Shown here piece after piece: positions 1 to 8,114 of a stretch of DNA of 64,000 nt. The DNA is from Alloalcanivorax profundimaris (lineage in GTDB: Bacteria; Pseudomonadota; Gammaproteobacteria; Pseudomonadales; Alcanivoracaceae). Location: contig NZ_JABJWH010000033.1 of NCBI RefSeq assembly GCF_015265435.1, positions 50,666 to 114,665 on the forward strand. The letters run 5' to 3'. Made by a program: the position numbers and the translations under genes. Under the pieces are notes generated by a model that saw only the letters and a program-made list of their open reading frames with translations, was not told where the DNA came from and searched no databases. Positions within the stretch are counted from its first letter, which is position 1; the number at the start of each line of letters is the position of its first letter.

Positions 1-430
1 TGTCGGTTGTCACCCGCCACAAGTGCTCGCCTTCATCGAACTCGGCACGCTTCACGCTGACGCCGAAACGTATGTAGGGATAGAGGCCGTATTTGCTGGC
101 CACACGGCGGGCGTAGTTCTGCAGCTCGTCACCCGGCGCGAAGACCCGTGACCAGTTCGGATTCTGCTCGAAGGAAAAAGAGTAGACGAAAGAAGTGATG
201 TCCACCGCCACGCCGGGGTAGCGGTTGTCGCGCCAGGTGCCGCCGACGTCGGCGGCACGCTCGATGATTGATAAGGATTTCATGCCGCGGCTGAGAAGCT
301 CGATGGCCGCGCCCATTCCGGCGAAGCCGGCGCCGATGATCAAAATCTCGTGGTCGGGTTCAGCGCTCCCGTGGCGCGGCGCCCGCTGGCCACGACGGCT
401 TTGTTGAATCCGGTCCTCCGCGACATTCAT
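1..430 (-). CDS. Baeyer-Villiger-type flavin monooxygenase, N-terminal part (cut by window edge)
   Basis: The reverse strand is open from an ATG at 430 to the window edge, giving the first 143 residues. A strong GGAGG precedes the ATG by 6 nt. Residues about 28-41 hold the FAD-binding Rossmann motif GAGFAGMGAA, followed by GGTWRDNRYPGVAVD, the conserved segment of class B flavin monooxygenases (Baeyer-Villiger enzymes and the MymA/AlmA relatives). Such enzymes use FAD, NADPH and O2 to turn ketones into esters or to hydroxylate alkyl chains. It is the last gene visible of a four-gene minus-strand operon, 32 nt behind an alpha/beta hydrolase. The fingerprint motif and C-terminus lie outside the window, so a BVMO cannot be separated from a long-chain alkane monooxygenase of AlmA type. 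Confidence 0.88.
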   Translation of the reverse strand, partial: MNVAEDRIQQSRRGQRAPRHGSAEPDHEILIIGAGFAGMGAAIELLSRGMKSLSIIERAADVGGTWRDNRYPGVAVDITSFVYSFSFEQNPNWSRVFAPGDELQNYARRVASKYGLYPYIRFGVSVKRAEFDEGEHLWRVTTD

Positions 431-462
431 AGTGGTCCTCCTTCCAGTTTTTGGCAGGTCGC

Positions 463-1458
463 TTAGCCGCTATGCGCGAGGCGCAGTTTCGTCCGTGCCA
501 CGGCCCGGGTGCATGCTACGGGCGCCGACAAATGCCGGCGCATAAAGCCGACTATTTCGGTAACGTCCTGGCGCGCCTCCGGCAACATGGAATGAAACAC
601 CGGCCACACATGTGGCATATTCCAGCGGGCGCGCAGGGTCACGGCCACGCCGGCCTGGCGCGCACGGTGCGCTACCCGATAGGCATCATCACGCAGGGCC
701 TCGGATTCGCTCACAGTGAGCATAAGAGGCGGCAGGCCACGGAAATCGCCGTAGATCGGTGAGACATAGGGATCCCGGGGATCATGGCCGGCCAGATACA
801 GATTGGTGGCCATCTCGATCATGCGTGGAGTCAGCATGGCATCGCTGGCCGCGTTGGCCTGGCGCGACGGTGTATCGCCAACCGCGTCGGCGCCGGGCGA
901 GATCGACACGGCGCAGGCTGGCATGCGGGGGGAGGAATCGGGCGAGGCGGCCTGCGCATCGCGCAGCCTCAGCAGCGTGGCCAGAGTGAGGTTGCCACCC
1001 GCGGAATCTCCGATCAGGGCCAGCGGCTCGTCAGGATAGTCCTCGGCCAGCGCCCTGTAGGCATGGTGGGCATCGTCGAGGGCGGCCGGGTAGGCCGCCT
1101 CCGGCGCTAGGCGGTAGTCGATCCAGAACACGCGTGCGTTCAGTCTCTTGGCCAGCTGCCCGCAAAGCTCAGCATAAGTAGGGAAACGGCCACTGATAAA
1201 GGCGCCACCGTGGAGATACAGCACGGTGGCCGTGGGCTGACTGGGACTGACACGCACCGCCGGCACGCCGGGTGGTACGGCCGGTTCATTGCCAATGGTG
1301 GTCTTGCGCGCGGTGACTCCGGACGGCAGCCCGCCCGGCAGGCGGGCCATCGCGGCGATGCGCCGTAACCGCATCACCAACTCGTCGGGACTAGCCGGCT
1401 CGCGTTTCATCAGTAGCCGAAAACCACGGTCGGCAACTCTTGCCGAGAATGATGTCAT
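463..1458 (-). CDS. alpha/beta hydrolase of the hormone-sensitive-lipase type (esterase)
   Basis: 331 residues starting at an ATG that follows GGAGG by 7 nt; the same frame is open further upstream, but that part overlaps the SDR gene. Visible hallmarks are the oxyanion motif LYLHGGAFISG, the nucleophile elbow GDSAGGN, and a C-terminal PHVW histidine, as in HSL/LipR-type carboxylesterases. Expected role: hydrolysis of a carboxylic ester. Between an SDR and a Baeyer-Villiger-type monooxygenase, the logical substrate is the ester made by the monooxygenase (inference). The gene order resembles mymA-lipR-sadH of Mycobacterium tuberculosis, in reverse. Confidence 0.9.
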   Translation of the reverse strand: MTSFSARVADRGFRLLMKREPASPDELVMRLRRIAAMARLPGGLPSGVTARKTTIGNEPAVPPGVPAVRVSPSQPTATVLYLHGGAFISGRFPTYAELCGQLAKRLNARVFWIDYRLAPEAAYPAALDDAHHAYRALAEDYPDEPLALIGDSAGGNLTLATLLRLRDAQAASPDSSPRMPACAVSISPGADAVGDTPSRQANAASDAMLTPRMIEMATNLYLAGHDPRDPYVSPIYGDFRGLPPLMLTVSESEALRDDAYRVAHRARQAGVAVTLRARWNMPHVWPVFHSMLPEARQDVTEIVGFMRRHLSAPVACTRAVARTKLRLAHSG

Positions 1459-1478
1459 GATTTGCCTCCTGCCGGATA

Positions 1479-2318
1479 TCAGCCCCCGGCCAAGCGATAC
1501 GCCTCGCCCAGCGCGCGAGCGTATAGCCGCGGCGCGTAGCGCTTGAACCGCCACATGAAACGCCCGTCGAACTGCGGCACCACATAAAGTTGCTTTCGAT
1601 CGAGGGCGTCCAGGGTCCGGCGTGCCACCTGGTCGCTGGTGGCGAAGGTCCACTTGCGCATGGCGGCATGGGCGAAATCGCCGCGGTGCTCGGGCAGTCG
1701 CGCCTTGTCCAGAATGTTGGTGGGTACCACGGTGGGACACAGGGCCGAAACATGCACGCCGGTGCCGGTCAGCTCGGCCGCCAGAGTTTCGGAGAGTGAA
1801 AGGACCGCGGACTTGGTCACGTTATACGCACTCATCTCCGGCGCCGCGCCGAAACCGGCGGCCGAAGCCACGTTGACAATGCCGCCGTAGCCCAGTGCGC
1901 GCAGCTTGGGTGCGAAGAAGTGACAACCATGAATGACGCCCCAAAGATTGACTTTGAGGCACCAGCGCCAATCGCCAAGCGGCACTTCTCCGATGCGGCC
2001 GCCTACGCCCACCCCGGCGTTATTGACCACCAACGTCATTGGCCGTCCGAGCAGCGATTCGGCCTTGTCGGCGAGCGTGGCCATCTGCTTTTCACTACCT
2101 ACGTCGCAGCGGTAGGCGACAGCCCGACCTTCGCCCAATTCCGAGAGTATGCTGGCGGTTTGCTCGGCGCGCTGGCGGTCTATATCCGCGCAGATCACTG
2201 ATCCGCCACGGCGCACGATCTCATAGGCGAAGCTGCGGCCGATGCCGCTGCCCGCCCCCGTGACCAGGGCCGCCGCCCCCTCGGAGGGTTTCAGTGTTTT
2301 ACGCTTGGCACCGCTCAC
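1479..2318 (-). CDS. short-chain dehydrogenase/reductase (SadH-like)
   Basis: 279 residues. The N-terminus carries the NAD(P)-binding TGAGSGIG motif, followed by NNAG and the catalytic Ser...YNVTK set, so this is a classical SDR with all active-site residues. The lysine-rich C-terminal third is longer than the minimal 250-residue family form. The ATG overlaps the stop of the upstream PF10118-type gene in an ATGA junction, so the two are translationally coupled. In an operon with a BVMO-type enzyme and an esterase it would oxidise a secondary alcohol to the ketone, or reduce an aldehyde; this is inference from context. Confidence 0.9.
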   Translation of the reverse strand: MSGAKRKTLKPSEGAAALVTGAGSGIGRSFAYEIVRRGGSVICADIDRQRAEQTASILSELGEGRAVAYRCDVGSEKQMATLADKAESLLGRPMTLVVNNAGVGVGGRIGEVPLGDWRWCLKVNLWGVIHGCHFFAPKLRALGYGGIVNVASAAGFGAAPEMSAYNVTKSAVLSLSETLAAELTGTGVHVSALCPTVVPTNILDKARLPEHRGDFAHAAMRKWTFATSDQVARRTLDALDRKQLYVVPQFDGRFMWRFKRYAPRLYARALGEAYRLAGG

Positions 2319-3247
2319 GCCGCCGTCACTCGTTCCGCTGTTGTGTCACGCCTGTTATCGTCATGCCATTGCCGGAATGCTTGGTAAGCCTGCTGGGCAT
2401 CACCGGTTTCCTCGTAGGCGCGCTTCCAGGCGTGGATGACTTCCCGGTTATCGGCGTCCCATGGATGGAAGCGGGGGGAGAGAAAAGGCAGCGTATCGAT
2501 CACAAAAGCTCGGGTGAAGATTCCAGGTGCGAAGTACAACCACTTAATGGCGCGCAGTGCCGAGGGGATGTTCGTGAGCTGCCGATCTTTCCAGAGGAAA
2601 TACAGCCAGTTACCGTGCACCAGAGGCAGGAAAAGGGCTGTACCCAGAGCGAGCGTCGCCATGCGGATTGCGTAAGCGCGGACGCCGCCCCCGCTTACCT
2701 CTCCGAACACGTCGAAGCTGACTGACTTGTGCTCCGTCTCCTCCACGAAGTGCCAGAACAGCATGGCGGCGACTTCCTGCCTGGTATCGTCCCACAGTTC
2801 CGGATGATCGAGCATTACCTGGGAAATCACGGCCGTGAAATGCTCGAAGTTCGCGGCCATGGCGCACTGGGTGGCGCCGCCCAGGTAGCGTTGAAGGGGC
2901 TTTCTGATCGCCTTGAACACGGCCTCCGCCCGGTCTATTGGAATGCCGTGCGCGACCATCGCTTCATTCATGGCGTCATGCTCCCGTGCATGGGAGCGTT
3001 CCTGTCGAATAAAGCTGATCGCGGCTTTGCGCACTGACGGATCGTGAAGATTCTCGAGTTGCTTACTCGTGGCCTGCATGACCCAGCGCTCGCCGTCCGG
3101 CACCGCGGCCAGGATCGCGTTCATCCAGTGAGTGATCCACGGATCGTTGTTGAACCAGTGGCGCGGCACCGTCTCCGGGCTCATGCCGAAATTCAAATCC
3201 CTGTGTTCGACTTCATCGTAACCAATCTTGCGGCTCGCGATCACCAT
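2315..3247 (-). CDS. metal-dependent hydrolase-like protein (PF10118 type)
   Basis: 310 residues. The middle has several Glu/His clusters (FIRQERSHAREHD, ANFEHFTAV, FWHFVEETEHKSVSFDV), the pattern of the family annotated as predicted metal-dependent hydrolase (PF10118). The spacing of E..H and ExxEH also recalls ferritin-like di-iron helices, so a di-metal oxidase or hydrolase fold is possible. The biochemical role of the family is not established. First gene of the minus-strand operon: perfect GGAGG seven bases before the ATG and a candidate promoter 30-60 nt upstream. Members are often next to SDR and flavin monooxygenase genes, as here. Confidence 0.8.
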   Translation of the reverse strand: MVIASRKIGYDEVEHRDLNFGMSPETVPRHWFNNDPWITHWMNAILAAVPDGERWVMQATSKQLENLHDPSVRKAAISFIRQERSHAREHDAMNEAMVAHGIPIDRAEAVFKAIRKPLQRYLGGATQCAMAANFEHFTAVISQVMLDHPELWDDTRQEVAAMLFWHFVEETEHKSVSFDVFGEVSGGGVRAYAIRMATLALGTALFLPLVHGNWLYFLWKDRQLTNIPSALRAIKWLYFAPGIFTRAFVIDTLPFLSPRFHPWDADNREVIHAWKRAYEETGDAQQAYQAFRQWHDDNRRDTTAERVTAA

Positions 3248-3281
3248 GTCGACCTCCTGAGTAGTTCGACTGTTGAGTCAC

Positions 3282-3309
3282 TTTATTTGGGCGATTGACC
3301 AAATGTCAA
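3282..3309 (-). promoter_or_regulatory. sigma70-like promoter of the PF10118-SDR-hydrolase-BVMO operon with a palindromic operator
   Basis: Read on the minus strand, a perfect -35 TTGACA (3309-3304) is followed after 16 nt by AATAAA (3287-3282, four of six matches to a -10). Inside the spacer lies an inverted repeat ATTTGG-N8-CCAAAT at 3285-3304 that touches both core elements. A protein bound there would block RNA polymerase, so a repressor is likely (inference). The start codon of the operon lies about 35 nt downstream of the -10. Confidence 0.6.
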
Positions 3310-3438
3310 GGCCCGAAAAAGCAGTCAGTGGATATCTTCGCGCGCCGGGAAACAGATCGCGTCAGACCGGCGGGAAAAGCCGGTCGAGATACGGTACAAA
3401 AGAAAGGAAACGGAATGCCGGAGCGTGGTACCGGACCA

Positions 3439-4503
3439 CTAGGGGGCAGGGGGTAGAGTGTGCCGGGAACCGGCGTGCTGCCGGTACTGATCGGGCGAAA
3501 GACCGAACCAGCGCTTGAAGGCACGCCTGAAATTGGCTCCGTCATGATAGTTCATCAACGCGGCGATGGCTTCGATCGAAAGCTTGCTGTCACACAGGTA
3601 GCTGATCGCTTGCCGGGATAGGATTTCGTCACGAATTTTCCTAAAACTGCTGTTTTCCTCCTTGAGCTTGCGAGCGAGAGTGCGTTTGCTCATGAAAAGG
3701 GAGGCTGCTGCTTCGTCTTCGCTGAGCGAACCGGGGGGTCTCGATAGCATCATCTTCTTAAGCCGGGTCTGGTAGCTGGGCTTGTGGTTCTGAAGCTCGG
3801 CAAGCATTGATTCACATTGCTCAAGAGCCAGGCGGTAATTTTCATGATTGGCGGAGGCGTTCGGTTCCCGGCACAGTGCCGTCGGCAGTTTTAGTGTGAA
3901 CTTATCGGAGCCAAAACGAATGCGACCGGGCAAGTAGTCCGAGTACATCGCGTGGTACTCAGGTGTCCGGTGGGTAAAACAAATTTCAGCCTCATGTAGT
4001 GGGCGACCGACAACGAACTCGCCGAATTCAAGCAGCACCACGATCATGGTATCCGCCAGGCAACGCTCGATATCCGCGTCCAGCGGCACTTGGAAGTCCA
4101 GTCGGCATTCCAGGTGTTCTTCAGCTTCCTGCAGGTGTAGCTCGACGATGCTTGCCCGAGTAGGTAGGAATGTCTGAATCGCCTGTAGCGCGGTGAGCAG
4201 GTCCGGACTGCTCGAGGCGGCAAAACCGATGGCGCCGTGGGTCGCCGGGGTCAGACGCTTACCCAGCCGTAAGCCGAACTCAAACTGGCCCGACAACGCC
4301 AGTGCATTGCGTAAAATCCGCACCTGGTGAGCTGGCGTGAGCAGACTGTCCTCGCCCAGAAATTGCGCGATACCGAGACCGGTACCTTGCAGCAACGAGG
4401 GTAGCTGGCTGACGGTTAAGTCCAGCTCGCGGGCAATAAGTCGTGAATAGTTCGACGGAATGCCGCCTTCCGAGGCTTTCGGTTCACCTTTCTGCTGTGT
4501 CAT
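3439..4503 (-). CDS. AraC-family transcriptional regulator of the CYP153 operon (CypR-like)
   Basis: 354 residues from the ATG at 4503; the frame runs on upstream but that part would cover the divergent operator region and ferredoxin start. The N-terminal ~190 residues fit the arabinose-binding-like domain of OruR/ArgR-type AraC proteins, and the C-terminus has the two helix-turn-helix motifs (LSEDEAAASLFMSKRTLARKL and FRRAFKRWFGLSPDQYRQ). The gene is divergent from the ferredoxin-P450 operon with 123 nt between starts, the arrangement known for the alkane-responsive AraC activator of the Alcanivorax borkumensis P450 cluster. Two tandem repeats in the gap are the probable binding sites. It could also act on the minus-strand operon 190 nt downstream. 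Confidence 0.9.
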   Translation of the reverse strand: MTQQKGEPKASEGGIPSNYSRLIARELDLTVSQLPSLLQGTGLGIAQFLGEDSLLTPAHQVRILRNALALSGQFEFGLRLGKRLTPATHGAIGFAASSSPDLLTALQAIQTFLPTRASIVELHLQEAEEHLECRLDFQVPLDADIERCLADTMIVVLLEFGEFVVGRPLHEAEICFTHRTPEYHAMYSDYLPGRIRFGSDKFTLKLPTALCREPNASANHENYRLALEQCESMLAELQNHKPSYQTRLKKMMLSRPPGSLSEDEAAASLFMSKRTLARKLKEENSSFRKIRDEILSRQAISYLCDSKLSIEAIAALMNYHDGANFRRAFKRWFGLSPDQYRQHAGSRHTLPPAP

Positions 4504-4530
4504 TGATACGGTCCGTTGATAGGCATGCCT

Positions 4531-4565
4531 GTCTTTAAATGACCCCAGTGTGTCAATAAATGACC
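4531..4565 (+). promoter_or_regulatory. tandem operator repeats, probable AraC-type binding sites
   Basis: GTCTTTAAATGACC at 4531-4544 and GTCAATAAATGACC at 4552-4565 match in 12 of 14 positions and start exactly 21 bp apart, i.e. on the same face of the helix. Two direct half-sites two turns apart are what AraC-family activators usually bind. They sit between the araC-type start (4503) and the ferredoxin start (4627), with room for a core promoter downstream. No good -35 is visible, which agrees with activator dependence. Confidence 0.65.
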
Positions 4566-4626
4566 TCCCCGGCAAGCGAATCAACAACCACGATGCAGTC
4601 ATTAAGTTACTTGCTGGAGAAAGGTC

Positions 4627-4947
4627 TTGGGTAAGATTACGTTCATTGAGCATGACAGTACCGAGCACATTGCCGAGTTTGAATCTGGTTCCTCGCTGAT
4701 GCAGGTTGCTGTTAATAACGCTGTGCCCGGCATCGACGGAGACTGCGGTGGGGAATGCGCCTGCGGCACCTGCCACGTGATAGTGACCGATGAATGGTTC
4801 GGAAAGACCGGGGAAATAAATGATGCTGAAGAGCAGATGTTGTCCATGACTCCGGAGCGGGCAGAAACTTCTCGGCTGGGCTGTCAGATTCGAACCACTG
4901 AGGCGATGGACGGTATGACCGTTCTGTTGCCTGAATTTCAGATGTAG
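4627..4947 (+). CDS. [2Fe-2S] ferredoxin of the putidaredoxin type
   Basis: 106 residues. Start is a TTG seven bases after GGAG (4616-4619); no ATG fits. Cysteine ligands follow the C-X5-C-X2-C spacing inside DCGGECACGTC, with the fourth Cys in LGCQI near the C-terminus, as in putidaredoxin/adrenodoxin-like ferredoxins that feed electrons to bacterial P450s. It is the first gene of the CYP153 operon, 12 nt before the P450, and should shuttle electrons from the reductase encoded at 8115-9347 to the P450. Confidence 0.93.
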   Translation: MGKITFIEHDSTEHIAEFESGSSLMQVAVNNAVPGIDGDCGGECACGTCHVIVTDEWFGKTGEINDAEEQMLSMTPERAETSRLGCQIRTTEAMDGMTVLLPEFQM

Positions 4948-4959
4948 CGGGAGGTCACC

Positions 4960-6372
4960 ATGTCAACCAAGTCAGGCACGAACGATGCCATGCAAACAAA
5001 GATGATTAATGCCACATCGAGATTGGTGCCTATGCACTTACAGATCAAGGCACTCAAATCTCTGATGAAAGCGAAGAAAAAGGCACTGGGGTCAACACGC
5101 CCACAGGTCAAGTTTCTCGAACAGCCCGTGCCTGACGTCAATACCCTGGCACTTGAGGATATTGACACCAGCAACCCTTTTCTGTATCGGCAAGATCAGT
5201 GGGGTGCCTATTTCAAGCGGTTACGTGATGAGGCACCGGTGCACTTCCAGAAAAGCAGCCAGTTCGGGCCATTCTGGTCGGTGACACGCTATGAAGACAT
5301 TTTGTTCGTCGATAAGAATCACGAGCTCTTTTCCTCCGAGCCACAAATCATTCTGGGTGATCCTCCGGAAGGGTTGTCGGTGGAAATGTTCATCGCCATG
5401 GATCCGCCAAAACATGATGTGCAACGCCGGGCGGTCCAAGGTGTGGTGGCACCCCAGAATCTCAAGGAAATGGAGGGGCTGATCCGGCAGCGCGCCGCCG
5501 AGGTGCTCGACAGTCTGCCCCTGGACAAGGCTTTCAACTGGGTGCCGGCAGTGTCCAAGGAGTTGACCGGGCGTATGTTGGCAACGTTGCTGGATTTCCC
5601 TTACGAGCAGCGTCACAAGCTGGTTGATTGGTCGGACCGACTGTCCGGAGCATCTTCGGCGACTGGTGGCGAGTTTACCGACGAAGACATCATGTTTGAC
5701 GATGCCGCGGACATGGCCTGGTCATTCTCGAGGCTTTGGCGAGACAAGGAGGCACGACGCAAGGCTGGCGAGCCTCCGGGTTTCGACTTGATCAGCATGC
5801 TACAGAGTAACGAGGATACCCGGGATTTGATTAACCGTCCGATGGAGTTTATCGGCAACCTGGCGCTGCTGATTGTTGGCGGCAATGACACCACCCGCAA
5901 CTCCATGAGCGGCGGTGTGCTGGCCCTGAATCAGTTCCCCGAGGAATTCATCAAGCTGAAGAAAAACCCGGAATTGATTCCAAACATGGTTTCGGAAATT
6001 ATCCGCTGGCAAACTCCACTCGCCCACATGCGCCGGGTTGCCACGCAGGACGTGGAGCTGCGTGGTCAGACCATTAAGAAAGGGGACCGCGTGTTGATGT
6101 GGTATGCCTCCGGTAATAGAGACGAACGAAAGTTCGAAAATCCCGACCGGCTTATTATTGATCGAAAGGACGCGCGGAATCATATTTCCTTTGGCTACGG
6201 CATTCACCGTTGCATGGGCAACCGTCTGGCTGAGTTGCAATTGCGGATTTTGTGGGAAGAGTTACTTAAGCGCTTTGATAACATAGAGGTCGTGGGTGAG
6301 CCCGAGCGTGTGCAGTCCAACTTTGTGCGGGGCTATTCCAAGCTAATGGTCAAGTTGACCGCAAAAAATTGA
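4960..6372 (+). CDS. cyp153: cytochrome P450 alkane hydroxylase, CYP153 family
   Basis: 470 residues, the usual CYP153 length. The I-helix oxygen-binding motif reads GGNDTTRN, the ExxR motif is EIIR, and the heme loop is FGYGIHRCMG with the thiolate Cys at residue 418. CYP153 enzymes hydroxylate medium-chain n-alkanes at the terminal carbon, usually from the cytoplasmic side of the membrane. The neighbours provide the electron chain (ferredoxin, reductase) and the next step (GMC alcohol dehydrogenase). A GGAGG lies close before the ATG. Expression is probably driven by the divergent AraC regulator in response to alkanes. Confidence 0.95.
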   Translation: MSTKSGTNDAMQTKMINATSRLVPMHLQIKALKSLMKAKKKALGSTRPQVKFLEQPVPDVNTLALEDIDTSNPFLYRQDQWGAYFKRLRDEAPVHFQKSSQFGPFWSVTRYEDILFVDKNHELFSSEPQIILGDPPEGLSVEMFIAMDPPKHDVQRRAVQGVVAPQNLKEMEGLIRQRAAEVLDSLPLDKAFNWVPAVSKELTGRMLATLLDFPYEQRHKLVDWSDRLSGASSATGGEFTDEDIMFDDAADMAWSFSRLWRDKEARRKAGEPPGFDLISMLQSNEDTRDLINRPMEFIGNLALLIVGGNDTTRNSMSGGVLALNQFPEEFIKLKKNPELIPNMVSEIIRWQTPLAHMRRVATQDVELRGQTIKKGDRVLMWYASGNRDERKFENPDRLIIDRKDARNHISFGYGIHRCMGNRLAELQLRILWEELLKRFDNIEVVGEPERVQSNFVRGYSKLMVKLTAKN

Positions 6373-6389
6373 ATTCACGTCCGGAGCCG

Positions 6390-8039
6390 ATGTCATCCGA
6401 ACAGTTCGATTATGTCGTGGTTGGGGCGGGCTCGGCCGGATGCGTCGTCGCCAACCGTCTATCCGAATGCGGCCGCCATTCGGTGCTGTTGCTCGAGGCC
6501 GGTCCGGAGAGTCGCCGCAATCCGTTCGTGAATATGCCGCTGGGCTTTCTGCAGCTGATCTTCAGTCGTCGCGTTAACTGGCAGTTCAATACCGAGCCGC
6601 AGCGGCACATGTATGGCCGTGCCTTATATCAGCCACGAGGCAAGATGGTCGGCGGGTCCAGCGGCATGAACGCGCAGGTCTACATTCGCGGACATGCCCG
6701 GGACTACGATGAGTGGGCACGGCTCGGTTGCGAGGGGTGGTCGTATGCCGATGTGTTGCCTTACTTCCGAAGATCCGAACATTTCGAGCCGGAGTTGGCG
6801 GCTCTTGAAACGGCGTTTCATGGTCGGGGTGGCCCGCTTAATGTTGCCGAGCGCCGCTATACCAATCCGCTAAGCACGGCGTTCGTCAAGGCGGCGATGC
6901 AGGCGGGCCACCGGCGCAACCCGGATTTCAACGGACGTGAACAGGAAGGCGTGGGCTACTACTATGTTTATCAGAAGGACGGCGCGCGCTGTAGCAATGC
7001 GCGTGCCTATCTCGAACCCGCGGCGTTTCGGTCCAACCTGACTGTCCGCAGCGGAGCGCACGTCACGCGTGTGTTGCTCCAGGGCGGCCATGCCACCGGT
7101 GTCGAATATCGGAGCGGGAAGGGGCTGGCTCAGGTCCGTGCCCGGCGCGAAGTAGTTCTCTGCGGCGGCGCGTTTAATTCTCCGCAGCTGCTGATGCTTT
7201 CTGGAATCGGGCCGCGCGGTGAACTGTCCCGGCACGGGATTGAATTGCGTCATGAGCTGGAGGGCGTGGGACGGAATCTGCAGGATCACATCGACGTGTT
7301 CGTGCGTGTTAGAGCGCGCGACCGCCAGAGCATTTCCATGCATCCGAGCTACTGGTTCAAGGGCCTTCGGGCCCTGCTGCAGTATCTGAGCGGTCGTCGC
7401 GGTTTACTGTCGAGTAACGGCGCCGAGGCCGGTGGGTTTATTCGTTCCCGTGCGGAAGAGCCGATCCCCGACTTGCAACTGCATTTCGGGCCGATGCTGT
7501 ACGCTGATCACGGGCGGGACATGAAGACCGCGATGAGCGGTTATGGCTACATCGTGATGATTTATGGGCTCCGGCCTTTGTCGCGCGGCCACGTCGGTTT
7601 GCACAGTGCCGATCCCTTCGCGGCACCGCTGATAGACCCCAATTATATGGCTGAGCCCGCCGACGTCGAGAGACTCGTTCGGGGGGTGCGTTTAGTACGC
7701 AGGATTCTGGAGCAGCCGGCTTTCGCGTCTCACCACGAGGTCGAGATATCGCCGGGACCGACGCTGCGCGGTGACGAAGAACTCGCCAGATGGGTAAGGC
7801 GTAGCGGCGAGTCGGCCTACCACCCTGTAGGTACCTGTAAGATGGGATCGGATCCAATGGCGGTGGTCGATCCCCGACTGCGCGTGCGTGGCCTCCGGTC
7901 CCTGCGGGTGGTTGATGCTTCCGTTATGCCGACCCTGGTGGGCGGAAATACCAATCAGCCGGCGACCATGATTGGCGAGAAGGGGGCCGAGATGATTCTC
8001 GAGGATTTCAAGGTGTCCCGCGGCCGATCGCGGTATTGA
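6390..8039 (+). CDS. GMC-family FAD-dependent alcohol dehydrogenase (AlkJ-like)
   Basis: 549 residues from the ATG at 6390. A TTG at 6369 overlaps the P450 stop and is a weaker alternative start. The FAD motif GAGSAGCVVANRLSE lies at the N-terminus, GGSSGMNAQVYIRG follows around residue 85, and the C-terminus has HPVGTCKMG and VVDASVMPTLVGGNTNQPA, the GMC signature with the active-site His. Relatives oxidise primary alcohols from alkane hydroxylation to aldehydes and pass electrons to the respiratory chain. Its place directly behind CYP153 fits the second step of alkane degradation. Confidence 0.92.
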   Translation: MSSEQFDYVVVGAGSAGCVVANRLSECGRHSVLLLEAGPESRRNPFVNMPLGFLQLIFSRRVNWQFNTEPQRHMYGRALYQPRGKMVGGSSGMNAQVYIRGHARDYDEWARLGCEGWSYADVLPYFRRSEHFEPELAALETAFHGRGGPLNVAERRYTNPLSTAFVKAAMQAGHRRNPDFNGREQEGVGYYYVYQKDGARCSNARAYLEPAAFRSNLTVRSGAHVTRVLLQGGHATGVEYRSGKGLAQVRARREVVLCGGAFNSPQLLMLSGIGPRGELSRHGIELRHELEGVGRNLQDHIDVFVRVRARDRQSISMHPSYWFKGLRALLQYLSGRRGLLSSNGAEAGGFIRSRAEEPIPDLQLHFGPMLYADHGRDMKTAMSGYGYIVMIYGLRPLSRGHVGLHSADPFAAPLIDPNYMAEPADVERLVRGVRLVRRILEQPAFASHHEVEISPGPTLRGDEELARWVRRSGESAYHPVGTCKMGSDPMAVVDPRLRVRGLRSLRVVDASVMPTLVGGNTNQPATMIGEKGAEMILEDFKVSRGRSRY

Positions 8040-8114
8040 GTGCGGCGTGCTCGTCCCCATGGCTTTTGTAATCGTGAAAACGGACCCCAAGGCACAGTAG
8101 AAAAGAGACAGGCT

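Noticed and set aside
463..1740. 425-codon version of the alpha/beta hydrolase
   Set aside because: The extra N-terminus overlaps the SDR gene and lacks family similarity; the ATG at 1458 has a strong ribosome binding site.
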